The notes under the pieces: generated by a model
Told to the model about the DNA's origin: nothing
Databases searched by the model: none
What the model saw: the letters and a program-made list of their open reading frames with translations, nothing else
Shown here: piece by piece, positions 35,001-47,000 of the stretch
How the letters are laid out: the number at the start of each line of letters is the position of its first letter
How positions within the stretch are numbered: position 1 is the stretch's first letter
Position numbers and translations under genes: made by a program
NCBI RefSeq assembly: GCF_000247695.1
Contig: NW_004624782.1
Location: 12,242,094 to 12,306,093 of the forward strand
DNA from: Heterocephalus glaber
Lineage: Eukaryota; Chordata; Mammalia; Rodentia; Bathyergidae
Direction of reading: 5' to 3'
Length of the DNA: 64,000 nucleotides

Positions 35001-38000
35001 TTTCTTTTCAACCTGTGCTCAGCCTGCCTTGTGTGTCTGAAATACAGCTATGAAGCAGGGTCCTCAGTGTCCCACAGAGCACCTCGGTGTTTCCTGGGCG
35101 TGTGCACTCGGGGCTGCGGGGTTGGAGTACCGTGTCCCCCAGAGGTTCAGGGAAGACAGGGAGGGCAGCAGGGCTGTGGGCGCAGCTTATGTAACACACA
35201 CCCGTCTGTTGCCAGAATTTACTGGGGGCAGAAAAGCACAAACGAATGCAGCTGCAGGTTGGTCTGATTTAATGTTCCCCAGAGAAGGCCATTACTGTGT
35301 GTTTCCGAGGAGATAAAGTGAGGCTTTATAGGAACTACACCCTGGCCCGGTAGACGTGGCTTGTTATACTGTGTTTTGTGCATGAGAATCTTGAAGAAGA
35401 GTTAAATGGAGGAGCTAATCCAACCAAGGCTTATTTAGGATGGAAGAAAAGGAGGCAGTAGGAGAAAGGGGAGTCTTTTTATTGGAAAAGGTGCTGCCTG
35501 TTACATTCCCAGGCTCCTTTCCCCCTTATTCGGTGGCCTGGTGAATGTGAGCTGCTCTGAGGAGAGGAACTTGGGAGGGGACTCGAGGACAGGAGGCCAC
35601 AGGAGGCAGCACACAGCCGTCTCCGCCTGACAGCTGCCACATGTCAGGCACACACGGGGCCCCTGTGGGCACCAGACAGACCTGGGAGGGAACCGATGAT
35701 AAAAAGAGGGCACCGTGTCATGTCACCCTCAGCGGTCGCTCAGGGCAGCAGGGGCCTTCCCATCCTGTAGCTGAAGCTGAGCGCTTAGGACAGAGTGATG
35801 GGTGTGGCAGACAGACCGTGTCTCTTTGGCCCACTCTGACTGGAAATGGCTGTGTGGAGTACCGTCGTGAGAAGGATCTGGAACCTTCCTTTTGGTTCAT
35901 CAAGGAGAGGAGGTTTCGGGCTCAGGAGGACGGGGTGACGTGTGTCACATTGTGCCACGTTCCCCGGGTGAGGGGTGAGGTCCCCCGGGTTTTCTCAGGC
36001 TCTCTGGGGCCCTCCTGCACGTGACATCTGCTGGAGGAGGGGTCCACTCATCCCCCTTGTAAGGGGGCCGGAGGTGGGTGTGGCTTGTCCCCCGGGGCTC
36101 CTGTGTTAGAAGTCGGGTCCTCGGTGGGGCGAACTGTTGAGAGGTGGTGCAGCCTGATGGGAGCTGCTGGAGCACTGCCCTCAGAAGGGGTCCAGGTTGT
36201 CCTCACAGGAGCCTGAGTGAGTTCTTGAGAGAACAGTGGTTATGGGAAGAACAAGTCTGGCCTCTCTTTCTGTCCTTGTGTCTCCCACATACACTCTGCC
36301 ATGATCCCATCAGCCACGAGGACTTCACCAAAGCTGAGCCAGGCCAGCTAAGTGCCATGCCCTTGAACCTCTGGAGCTGTGAGCTGAATACACCTCTATT
36401 CTTTGTAGTTCCCCAGCCTCGGGTGTTTTGGATGGTAACAGAAAACAGACTGACACACTCCAGAACCTGGGCTTCCATCGGTGCCCATGGTCCCCTGGTT
36501 CTCCTTCATAACAGTCCCACTGGCTGTCTGCCTACTGAAAACAGGCACAGCACGGCCATCCTTGCCCACAGCGGCACCACAGAAGCTGCCCAGAGCCTGC
36601 TCATAACTGCAGGTGTCCAAGCAGGGCAGGCCCTCAGGATGCCTTATACACCGAATAGTGCTCAGCCTATAAATCTTGAGTGAATAAATGAGTGAATGAA
36701 TGAACCAATGAGTATCCCAGGTCCCAGTGGATTGTCTCTGCGATGTGCCATACAGCCTGGGCTAGTGCTGCAGTGACAGAAATGTGCTGTATGTGCCCTG
36801 GCCAGGATGGTAGCTTCTAAACACGGGCGGTGGATGAAAATTTGGAATGTAGCTGGGCAACTGAGAAACTGCACCTTAAAATTTATGTAATTTGAATTAA
36901 TCTGAATTTTAACTTAAGTGGCCATGTAGCTGGTGACTGTGCTTTAGGCCAGGTGGTCTTGGAGCCGGGGAGACATGGAGGAACAGCCAGGGCCTGCCTG
37001 CACAGACCTGTCCCTTCCAGTGGGGAGGGGCACAGAACAAGGCTCTGAGGGAGCGTATGCCATCACTTCCTGCAGAGTGGAGTGCTCTGAAGACAGTAGA
37101 GGAGGGCAGTGAGCTAGGGGCCTGGTGGGGAGGAAATGGCTGCTGAGGACCAGGGTTCAGAGTCAGGGGCAGCAGCCGTGGATGTCAGTGGGAAGAGCAT
37201 CCCCAGCAGGGCCCACAGCAGCGGGAAAGGCCCTGAGGCAGGCACATGCTTAGCCACTTCCAGGAGGGAAGCGGAGTCCAAGGCTGCAGCATGGTGGACA
37301 GAGGAGGGTAAGGGGAGGCTCCAGAGGGGGCTGGAGCCAGGTTGTGTGGGCCCTGAAGGTTTGGGCCTTACTTGGAGAGAGCCAAAGAGATGGGGATCGG
37401 AGAAAGCTGTCCATCAGCACCAGGCCACTCGGGGCCAATCCTCATGGCTGCAGCTGTGTCGCCAGAGCTCCCTGTGTCTCGGTCCCCCCTATATAATTAA
37501 CTGGGGTAAATATTGTTCATCGAGCACATGCAGAATGCTCCGAACCATTCCCGTCCACCACGTGTGCCATGCGGGACCCATGTTAGCACTGTTGCTGGAG
37601 GCTTCAAGCAGGTGACAGGATCTGCCTCAGGGGCCTCACGTGCACCCCAGCTACGTCTGGAGAGTGCAAGAGAGGGCAGGGAGCCCCGAGGGGAGGCTGT
37701 GGGCGCAGGGCAGCTGAGAACGCCTACTGCGGGGTGACCGTGGGAGCACATTCAGACCGGGATGTCCTTTGCATTTCCGCGTGCCTCTTCTGGAGGAAAA
37801 CTTTCAAACGAATGCAGCGTTGAGGATTAGTTTATAGCCACCCGTGTGTCCGTCAGCAGTTTCAGCGTTGGTCACCATTCTGCCGTTCTTGTTTCCTCTG
37901 TCTCCCGCTCATGCCATTCCACACACAGATACCTCAGCGTGCATCTCTGACAGATGAGCCGGTGTGTTTGTTTTTGTATAACCCTGATGCCACTCTGATG

Positions 38001-41000
38001 GCTGACAATAATTACTGTTTCGCTCTTAATGCCCACTCTATATTTAAATATGTCTAATTGTCTCAAAATTGTTTTTTTACCGTTGGTTTGCCTGGACCAG
38101 GATGCAAACCAAGGCCAAACACGGCAATGACTTTGAGGTTGAAGGTGTCCCCTTCGTTTGTTGGTGCAGGCAGGCTGCCTGAGGGCTCTGGGTGCCTCGG
38201 GCCAGGGACCCCGGTTATGTCATGGCAGGTGGCTGGTGGGAAGGGGACTGACCCCGTTGCATGGGAGCAGAGATGCTGACTCGCAGTCTTGATCCAGCCC
38301 AGTAGTGGCGAACCTACGGCACCCATACCCAGTGGGCTGTTTGTATCATTGAAAGCTCTCAAAGATTCACCATCACCAGCCCAAGCCATTGTCATTGGCC
38401 ATAGGATGCTCTCTGGGGTGGGACAGAGCAGCAGAAATCTCTGGGCAGAATGCATGCTTGGGACCGTGAGAGTCTCAGGGCTCAGGTGTGAAGCAGACCC
38501 ACAGGAAAGTCCATTGAGTCAGGGCCAGCAGGGAGAGACCCCGAAACATGTTCAGGTGCCAACCGGAGGTGGGGATTCAGAGCTAGGCTCAGCCCCAGCA
38601 GGAAGGCAAGCGTAGGTGCATGCCCAGCACAGAGAGGAGGGCTGTGTGCCAGCAGACCAGGGACAGGCTGCCACTGGGGCCTGACAGATGGTGCTGGCTC
38701 AGGGCAGCCATAAACCCAGACTTGACTGGGGGGACCCCTGCCCCCTCTTCCCGTCTTAGCGGGGACTGACAACAGCCGAAACTGTTGATGGCAGTGCTCG
38801 GGAGCAGGGCTAATGGCCCAGACAGGACTCATAACAGCAGAGGATAGAAAGCCCCATTACATCTGGGTTAGGCACAGAAGGGAATCCTTTGGCTCACGTA
38901 ACAGAAGAGCCTGGGCTTGCTGGCTTCAGGTGTGGCAGGCTCCCGGAGTTCAAATGTCATCAGGAATCTGCCTGCTTCTGTCATTTGATCCTGCTATCCT
39001 TGGGTTCAGGCAGTCTCACCTGATGGCATTAGGCCCACTGTCGATTTCAGTAGTCCCTGCAGAAGGAGACTGAGAAAAGGGCCCGATCTAGTACCGTTAG
39101 CCAGGCCTGACTCTCACTTTTCCCTGTGCCAGCTGGGAGGGGTGGAGGGGTACCATGGCTTGGCCGGAGCCCAGCGCTCCCTTCCCACTCCCCTCCTTTT
39201 GCTCTCTGTCCCCCTGCCCAGTGGGCTGGGACACCGAGCTTCAGTGTCCTCCCTGACCAGCTGACCAGCATGCTCTACCCCAGCATGAGTGTGGCCAGCC
39301 AGGCAGTGTGGTGCCCTCCCCACTGCTGCCACTTCAGACTTTATCGCTGCCTTTGCGGGGAAGGGAGGGGTACCCTGGAGTGGCTAAGATCAGGAAAGGA
39401 GGGACCTGGGCCCCTTATTTGCACACCCAGCCTTCTCAGACTGCTTTCAGCCCCGCCTCTCCTGAAACAGGCCTGCAGCTTCTGTGTAAGCAGCGTCGCC
39501 AGCCGCTCCTGAGGTTTAGTCCAGGAAGGAGCCCTCCTGAGAACTGACCCTGGGCTGAGTCACAGGGCCCGTTGAAATAAAGATTTCAGCTACTGTTCTC
39601 AGGTAGTGTGGGCTCCACATGTCCTGTACATCTATTTGGGACTTTTTGGTCCTGAGTGGTGTGGACAGAGTGGTCCTTCCCAAAGAAAGACCAATAAATA
39701 CTCAGAGCTGTTAATGCCGAAGCACTCCGGAGACCGGCAGGTGATGAAGAGCAGCAACCTAGAATGTCCGGCACAAGCACCAGACCGTGACAGGTGGCAG
39801 AGACCGGCACTGGCCATGTCACCCACTGGCACCCAGCATTACCTGATGTCATCAGGGACATCAAGACTGCTAGCAGAGCTGCATTCTGTAATTTCCATCT
39901 GAACCGTGCAGAAGGACCCTGGGCTGATTGGCAGCAACATTATCCACATGAAGAGATGGAAAGACTGGATTCCCAGTGGACAACTGAAGGGTAGTCTCCA
40001 AACAGGGAAAACACTAGGGAAGGTGGGAAATGACACAAATTAGATCCTGTTTCTCTTTCTCTGAGTGTGTAGCAGTCACACACTACTGCATCTATTAGTT
40101 CCCGAACCTAACCTGGCTCAGGACTCCACTTCTGAGCCAAGCTTCTTCGGACCTCTCCCTTGCAGACATTCTTTCCCTGCATTCCTCCCAGGGGATGCTC
40201 TGCCCCGCTCAGCCCTGTCCCGACTGCCCACCCCTGCCCCTGCTCCAACCTCTGCACCCCGCTCCCCTCCCTCAGGCCCTACTTCCGGCATCTGCAGGTT
40301 CTGTTCCAGCCTGCCTGCTTCCCAACCAGGTCTCCCTTCCTCTCCACCTGAGCCCTGCTGCCCCGGGATCTCTCCCACCTCCCCTGCACATACTCGGGTG
40401 CTAGGCCCCTTTGTCTGATCAGCAGAAGCTTCAAAGTTCCCCTGCACCCGGGCACTGCTGGGCAGGGCTCAGACACGCTGTCTGCCCTGCCAGCTCTCAC
40501 CCAGGATGCCAACAGTGGGCCAGAGGGCCCAAGAGGGCACAGCACAGACCACACACTGCCTAGGGCATCCTGGGAGAGGGCCGGGCCCGCATGTAGCTCC
40601 TGACAGGCGTAAGCCGGCTCACATGGTCTTCCCGAAGTTCTTTGAATTAATTGCCAACATTTACAACTTGGAAGGTGTTGCACATAAATTGACTTTCGGA
40701 TTGTCCCGAGCAACTGGACGATCTGCCGATGTGGGCCGCTGTAGCTCTGGCCCAGGCCAGCCCAGCCCACAGTCCCCACTGCTGCCCCCCGCCCCTGTCT
40801 CCCTGACATGGTGGCACAGTGGTCCTCATGTCCCCTCACCTCTCTCGTTCACGGTGCTTGCATTGGTGACTCCTCTCCACTCCCAGACCCCCAAAGATGG
40901 CTGTCTGGCTCTTCTGTCCCTTGGTAGCTGTCCTCTCCTGCTGGCCCCATAAAGCTCCCCTCTCCTCCTGCCTGAGCTGCTGCCATTTCTATGCCCAGAA

Positions 41001-44000
41001 TGCCCAGCCCATCTGTGACACACCCTGCCCTCCACAAATTCAGGACTCTGCCTAACCCCCCACAGGGTTCTCCCACCCCTGGCCTTCCCCACACCCCTAG
41101 AGGACTCTCAGCTCCCCTTCCAGGCTTCCCCAGCATGTTCCTCAGTGCCTCCTGGCAGATTTATTCTGTTTGCCCTCAGTGTTTTATACCTTGTGAGTCA
41201 TTTGACAACATTTGGAAATTGACTTTTGAAGAGCTGGCATCATTCCCACATGGTGTCCGCCGCTGGAGCCGAGGGGCCTTGCTCTGTGCTCCTGCGCATG
41301 CGCACTCCAGCTCGCTGACCCCCCACGGCTGCAGGGCCACCTGCATTGAGTGTACTCCACAGCTGGGCACGAACTGTTCATGGAGAGGACTCACTTGCTT
41401 CCTTTGCATTCCTCCTAGGCCAGGATCTGGTGGGCCACTGCCTAGTGTTGTTTGAATTAAATAAAATGGCAAGGACTGCATGCTGAGCTGAGCCCAGATC
41501 TAGAAGAAGCTTGACCTAGGTGGGGTATGGAGAAGAATTCTGGGTCCTGACCAGAGTGGGTGAGGTTCCTCCCATGCCTGCTGCCACCCACTGCCAGGAG
41601 CAGGAAGGCTGCCCCAGGCTTCAGGGAACAGTGGGCCATGCTAGCCTGACCATCAGCTTATGGTACGAATATCCAGGCAGTCGACTGGGAACATGCTGCG
41701 AGTGTAGCTCGTTTGTTATGTGTGTATTTGGTGCAGGTAGCATTCAGAGTACCCTACATGTATGTTCATTCTCCGTAGAAATCCTATTAGATGGGTATTG
41801 CCGTTACCAGCTGCACCTTACAGATGGGGAGACTGAGGCATAGGAAGCAGAGCAACTTACTGGTGGTCACATGATGACCAGGCAGTCACGTGCCTACCAC
41901 AGGTCCCAGCCTTTTGATAGGGAGAGACTGTGTCATTGCTGGACTGTGTCAACCCTTCTTCAGCACCCAGATGGCCTGAGATTTCAAGAGAGGCTAGAAA
42001 TTCAGTGTTGAATAGATCTCCTAATTTTTAAGCATTATCAACTAATTCTGAAATCTGTAAATGCTCTGAGAGCTGAACCACCATGCATTGCACCTTGGGG
42101 CCGCCACCTTGTGAACTAATTTGTCTTTCATGTCTGCTGGGCACAGGATGGTCTGCCCAGAGCCTGGCACGTGCAGGTGCTTGTGCAGTGTGACATCATA
42201 CCATCTTCTCCCTTTCCAAGGACACTGAATCTCCACATCAGGGAAAATGGCTTGTGTTGGTCCTCCTCCCAAGGGACATGTGACAGACCTTTGGGGTCTC
42301 CTCCTGACAGAACCAGAACTCTGTAATTTCTCAAGCTCGGGTGTTTGAGAGAGCAAGTTCAGTCCCCAGTGCTAGACCTCAAGATAGACAGGAATGGCCC
42401 AGTCCCTGTCCCCGAAGCCCTCACACCTGGCAAGGACAGGCGTCCTCATGTGGAAACCTGGGCAACTCTGAGAGCCAGAGGAGAATCAGCTGGGGTCAGG
42501 GAGCCAGGGAGGCCAGGGGCTTCCTGGGGCTTCCTGGAGGAGGAGGCCTTTGAGCCAGTCCTGCCGCGTGGTTCGCAGCTCTCTAGGCTGCGGCTGCTCG
42601 CCCTGTGCCCTGCCAAGCTGATGGTCAGGGCATGGGCAGGGAGTCCAGGAAGCAAGTCCTAGGGCCCCTTCCTGTTCTGGGGAGCTTCTGACCTTGCAGT
42701 GTATCTGGCAGTGTGAGGGACACTGTCACTGTGGCCCCAGTGTTGGGCCTGGGCGATGCATAGCCAGTGCACATCTGGTAGAAGTCAGAGGCCCCACATG
42801 CTGTCCTGGACCTGCCTGGCCTGCAGTCCTACGTCTCAGTCAGTGCTTTGCTGCAAATGTCTGTCTTCGGGTTAGGCTGGCTGCAGCAAGGCCGAGGGTG
42901 CTGCAGCCACAGATGTGCTCTGGTGGCTGTCACAGTGGGACCACAGTGCCATTCATCCTCTCTGAGCAGTACGGTGTTCATTGGAGGAGACACTTCAGGG
43001 CCAGGGAGGGTACTGGCCTTGCCACGTGTATTAAATTACTTCAATTGAAATAATATTTATATTGTTGTATTAAAATGCATTCTAGTCTCAACATGGTCCT
43101 GTGAGCTGTAATAGAGGAGGGCAGAAGAGAAATGGAGTTGGGAAAGGGGCCCTGTGAACCACGGGCACTTCAGAGCATCCTTTGAGAGCTCCTTGCAGAG
43201 GGGGTCTGGGGCTGCATCAGCAAAGGTGTCACTTATCTCTGGCCAGACAAGGAGAAAACAGCGTTCACGCAAGGAAAGCAGAAAGGCACATGCGCAGGTG
43301 CACACATGGCCCTAAGGGCGAGGTGGTCGCAGGGTGGGGTCTGCCTGGATGGACTTGCTGGGTGCCTCAGAGTAGGAGAGAGCTGGAGGCGAGGCCTGAG
43401 ACAGGAAGAGGAAGCCGGCTGTGCTTCAGCAGTGAAAGACCCCTCACCCTGGAGGAGTGGCTGACAGTCTCCCAGGGCTGCGGGAGACTGCAGGGGCTTG
43501 TGGAACCCCTGCCCAGTCCTTGAGGTTGTGGCTGGCTCTCATCCTCTCCCCAGCGCGGCCCTTGGGTCGAATGTTTATGCCCGATCTCCACGTGAAGACA
43601 GTAGTGGCCTTGGTACCTCCATCCTGCGTTCACAAAGTCAGCCGACCACAGGTGGAAAATATTCAGAAAAATAAAATGTCTCTACTGAATATCTTTTTTT
43701 ATCATTATTCCCTAAATAATACAAAACAACAACAAGTATTTATACAGCATTTACACTGCGTCAGATATTAAAGTGATCTAGAGATGATTTAGTCTACGGG
43801 AGGATGTGTGTAGGTTATATGCAAATGAAGTGTGTGCGTTTTATAGAAGAGGCTGGAGCTCTGAGGACGCTGGAATCCACAGGGGTCCTGGAATAAATCT
43901 CCCGAGAGTAGGAGAGGCGACTGTGTAGGAGGAAGTGTGGGGGATGAGCATGCCCTGTACTCACTGCAACCGCCCTGGGGAGGGGAATCAGTGTGCAGGC

Positions 44001-47000
44001 CGGAGAAGTGGGGCCTTTGGGACCAGAGCTGCACTGGGGCAGGTGACTCTGCCCATGGCCACACTGGCACAGGCCAGGACAGCACCAATGTGCCCAAGCG
44101 AGAATGCCAGCCAGAGTCACTCACCATAGACCTGCTGGGGGACCTTGGGGAGGGCAGCAGCCTCAGTGTCTCCATCTGTACAATGGAGACCTAGTGCCTA
44201 CCTTGCAGAGCTGTTCTGAGTGCTGTGTGGTGCAGTGCAGTATTCCACTTGAACTTGGGGTATCAGAGAAGTGAGTAGCAGTTGCTCCCTTCAGAAGATC
44301 CGCTCTAGTGAGCCTCAGGCCAAGTCCGCCTGCAGGTATGGCTTCTTGGCCTGCAGCTGCTGGAAACACCTCCAGACCTGGCATCGTCACACAGGGCAGA
44401 GGCTCCCGCTTCCTCCCTCCCTCCCCTCCTGCATTCCCCCTGCCCACGCCTCTCTTACCTACGTGTCCTACCTCAGCCTGCTCCCCCGCCCCACCCCCAG
44501 GCAGATTTCTTGGGGAGCACTGGGCAGTGGATGAATGCAGGCCAGATGGGGCTCTCGACTTTTCATGGAGGGGAACTGGACAGACGTTGACAGCCAGACT
44601 TTCGTTAGGAGGCCGAGATGCCCAGCTCCTGACGTGCCGGTCTGGAAGGCGCCCTGCTGCCCTACCCTCTCTTTAAATGAGTGTTTCTGTCTCGCCAGAT
44701 GTTTCCATGGTGGTAATTTTGCAGAACTAGTCATTGAAAGCTGCCCGTGCTGTCCTTCTCAAATAGCTGTTTCCTGATTAATTCACAGCACGTGCTTGCT
44801 CTGTGCCTCTGCTACACGGAGAGCACATCCGTATAAACATGTAAAAGAGTGCTTTGAGAATCGACTTTTCTGACAGCCAGCAAATAGTAGCCTGCCGTCC
44901 TGCAGTTGGATGATTGAAGCTGAGCTCCTGCGCTGCTACCCGGGCTGGGTCCTTCTGATTCACATGGCTCCAGAACCCTCTACCACTGAGCGATGAAGAA
45001 GCGTGGCTGGAACGAGCTCACCCCCCAGGCAGGAAGGTGTGGGTGGGGGATAAGTGTGGGTGGGCATCTCTGGGCTCTCAGATCCCAGGCAGCGAATCAG
45101 AAGCCAGAGCGAGAGGGAAACCAACGTGCCACCATCTTCCTGGTCACATTACTCTGACAGAGCAGGGCTGGCTTGGGAGAAAAATGCCTCTGATTAATCC
45201 AAAGCAGTTGCTGAGTGCCTGGCAAGTGCCAGGCCCTGGACAAGATAGCAGCATCTTTGCTGTCGCAGAGCTTAGCTTCGAGTGGGAGAGACCATAGGTT
45301 AGAAAGCTGTTGCGGGAGACCCTTCAGAGATGAAGGGGAAGTGGAACAGCATGGTGGCTGGAGAGAGGCATGCTGGGACTGGGCTGCTGCAGAGCCTGTG
45401 GCCAGGGAGGCCCACTGAGGCTGAGAAGGAGCAGTGCTGCAGCAGAATGTTCCGGGCAGAACATTCCAGGCAGTCCAGGAATCAGCTCAGTGCTATCGAG
45501 GAGCAGCAGTCAGAGCCGTGGGCCGGGAGCGAGTGAGCCAGAGCTGGGCAGAGATAGCGGGCAGGGCGCCATCGCAGGGGCCCAGGGCTTGACAGGAGCC
45601 GGGACTCTCATCAGTGTGGGGGAAGTCGCCTTGCTGGGAAGTGCTCAGCAGGGGCTGCCGCGATGTGATTGAAGCTGTTTTTAAAAAGACTGGCTGCTGC
45701 GTAGAAGATGAAATGTGTGCATGCGGGGAAGGGAGGTGGCAGTGTGGAGTGGAGGCAGAGACCAGCTAGGAGGCAGTGGAGGTGTCTTTGGGGAAGACGC
45801 TGGTGGTCTGGGCTGGGGCAGGAGCCCCTTCTGGGAGGAGAGGTCAGGTTTGGGGTGCATCTGCAGAATGAGCCAAGGGACGTGTTGACGGTGGGATGAA
45901 CGAATTAGGGGCACCGAGGGAACTCCTAGGTTTCTGGCAACTGGTTGAATGGTACACCTGCGGTAAGGATGGGAGAAGACTAGTTTTGGGGAAAATTACC
46001 AGAGAGTTCTGTTTGGGTCATGTCAAGGTCAAGATGCATGTTAAACACCTAAGAAGAGAGGTTAGAAAGTCACTTGGGGCTCGGTGGAGAAGTCACGGTT
46101 GGACAGTCAAATAATTGGGAGTCATCAGCACCAGGGTGGGATTCAGGGGCTTAGATGACTCCCCTGAGAATCAGGGGCCGCCCAGCCAGTGAAGGTCCAG
46201 CTGACAGGGGCATCCGGCTGGGGTCCTGGGCAAGGGGCAGCAAGCACGGCAGGAGTGGAAACAAGCAGGTACAGCTGCGGGAGCCCAGGGTCGAGCCTGG
46301 GCAGCAGGGGCAGTGGCCAGGCTGCTGTAGGACCTGAGGACCAGGACTCCTCCATTGGCTCTGGCAGACTGCTGGGCCCTCGATTTACTGTCCCCACAGG
46401 AGCCCTCAGAATGGGAAGAGGGCTCTCTTAGTGATCACACGGAACAGCAGGTATAAATCAGACTCATCCCTGACAAACAAGGGTGGTCCCTTGCCCCAGT
46501 TAGTGTCCCTCGGCATGCTGGGTCCCGTGCAGAGCTTGGGGCAGAAGCCCAGCAGGAGCAAGGTCAAGAGCAAGGGGAGAAGAGGGTGTGCAGTGACAGT
46601 TTCTCTAAGCTTCACTGCAGGGAAGGTGAACAAACCATGGGTCGCCCCTGAAGAATAGCATAGTCCTCAGCAATAAACAGAAAGAAAACAACTGATCCAC
46701 ATGACTCAGGTAAATCTTGAAGTGATTATGCTGAGCAGAGGAAGCCAGGTGAAGAAGGAGCACATAATTCCTGATTCCTTTTATATAAAACTTCTAGAAA
46801 ATGCGGACGATCTATAGTGATGGCGAGCAGGGGCAACAGGGTGGGAGGGAAACTGGGGGTGACGGGCGTGTCCGTGATCTTGAATGTGGAGATGGCCCCT
46901 GGCTGAATGGCATGTGCCCGTGTTAGACCTCCTGAGTTAGTTGCCAGGAATATGTCCAGTGTGTGGCATGTGGATGCATGATATTCCTGATATAGCTGGG

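Noticed and set aside
36144..36683. 179-codon open frame
   Set aside because: Largely inside a MaLR-type LTR, which is not coding.
40630..41240. Two similar phrases (GCCAACATTTACAACTTGG at about 40652 and GACAACATTTGGAAATTGAC at about 41204)
   Set aside because: They may belong to an old DNA repeat, but too little is shared to define an element.
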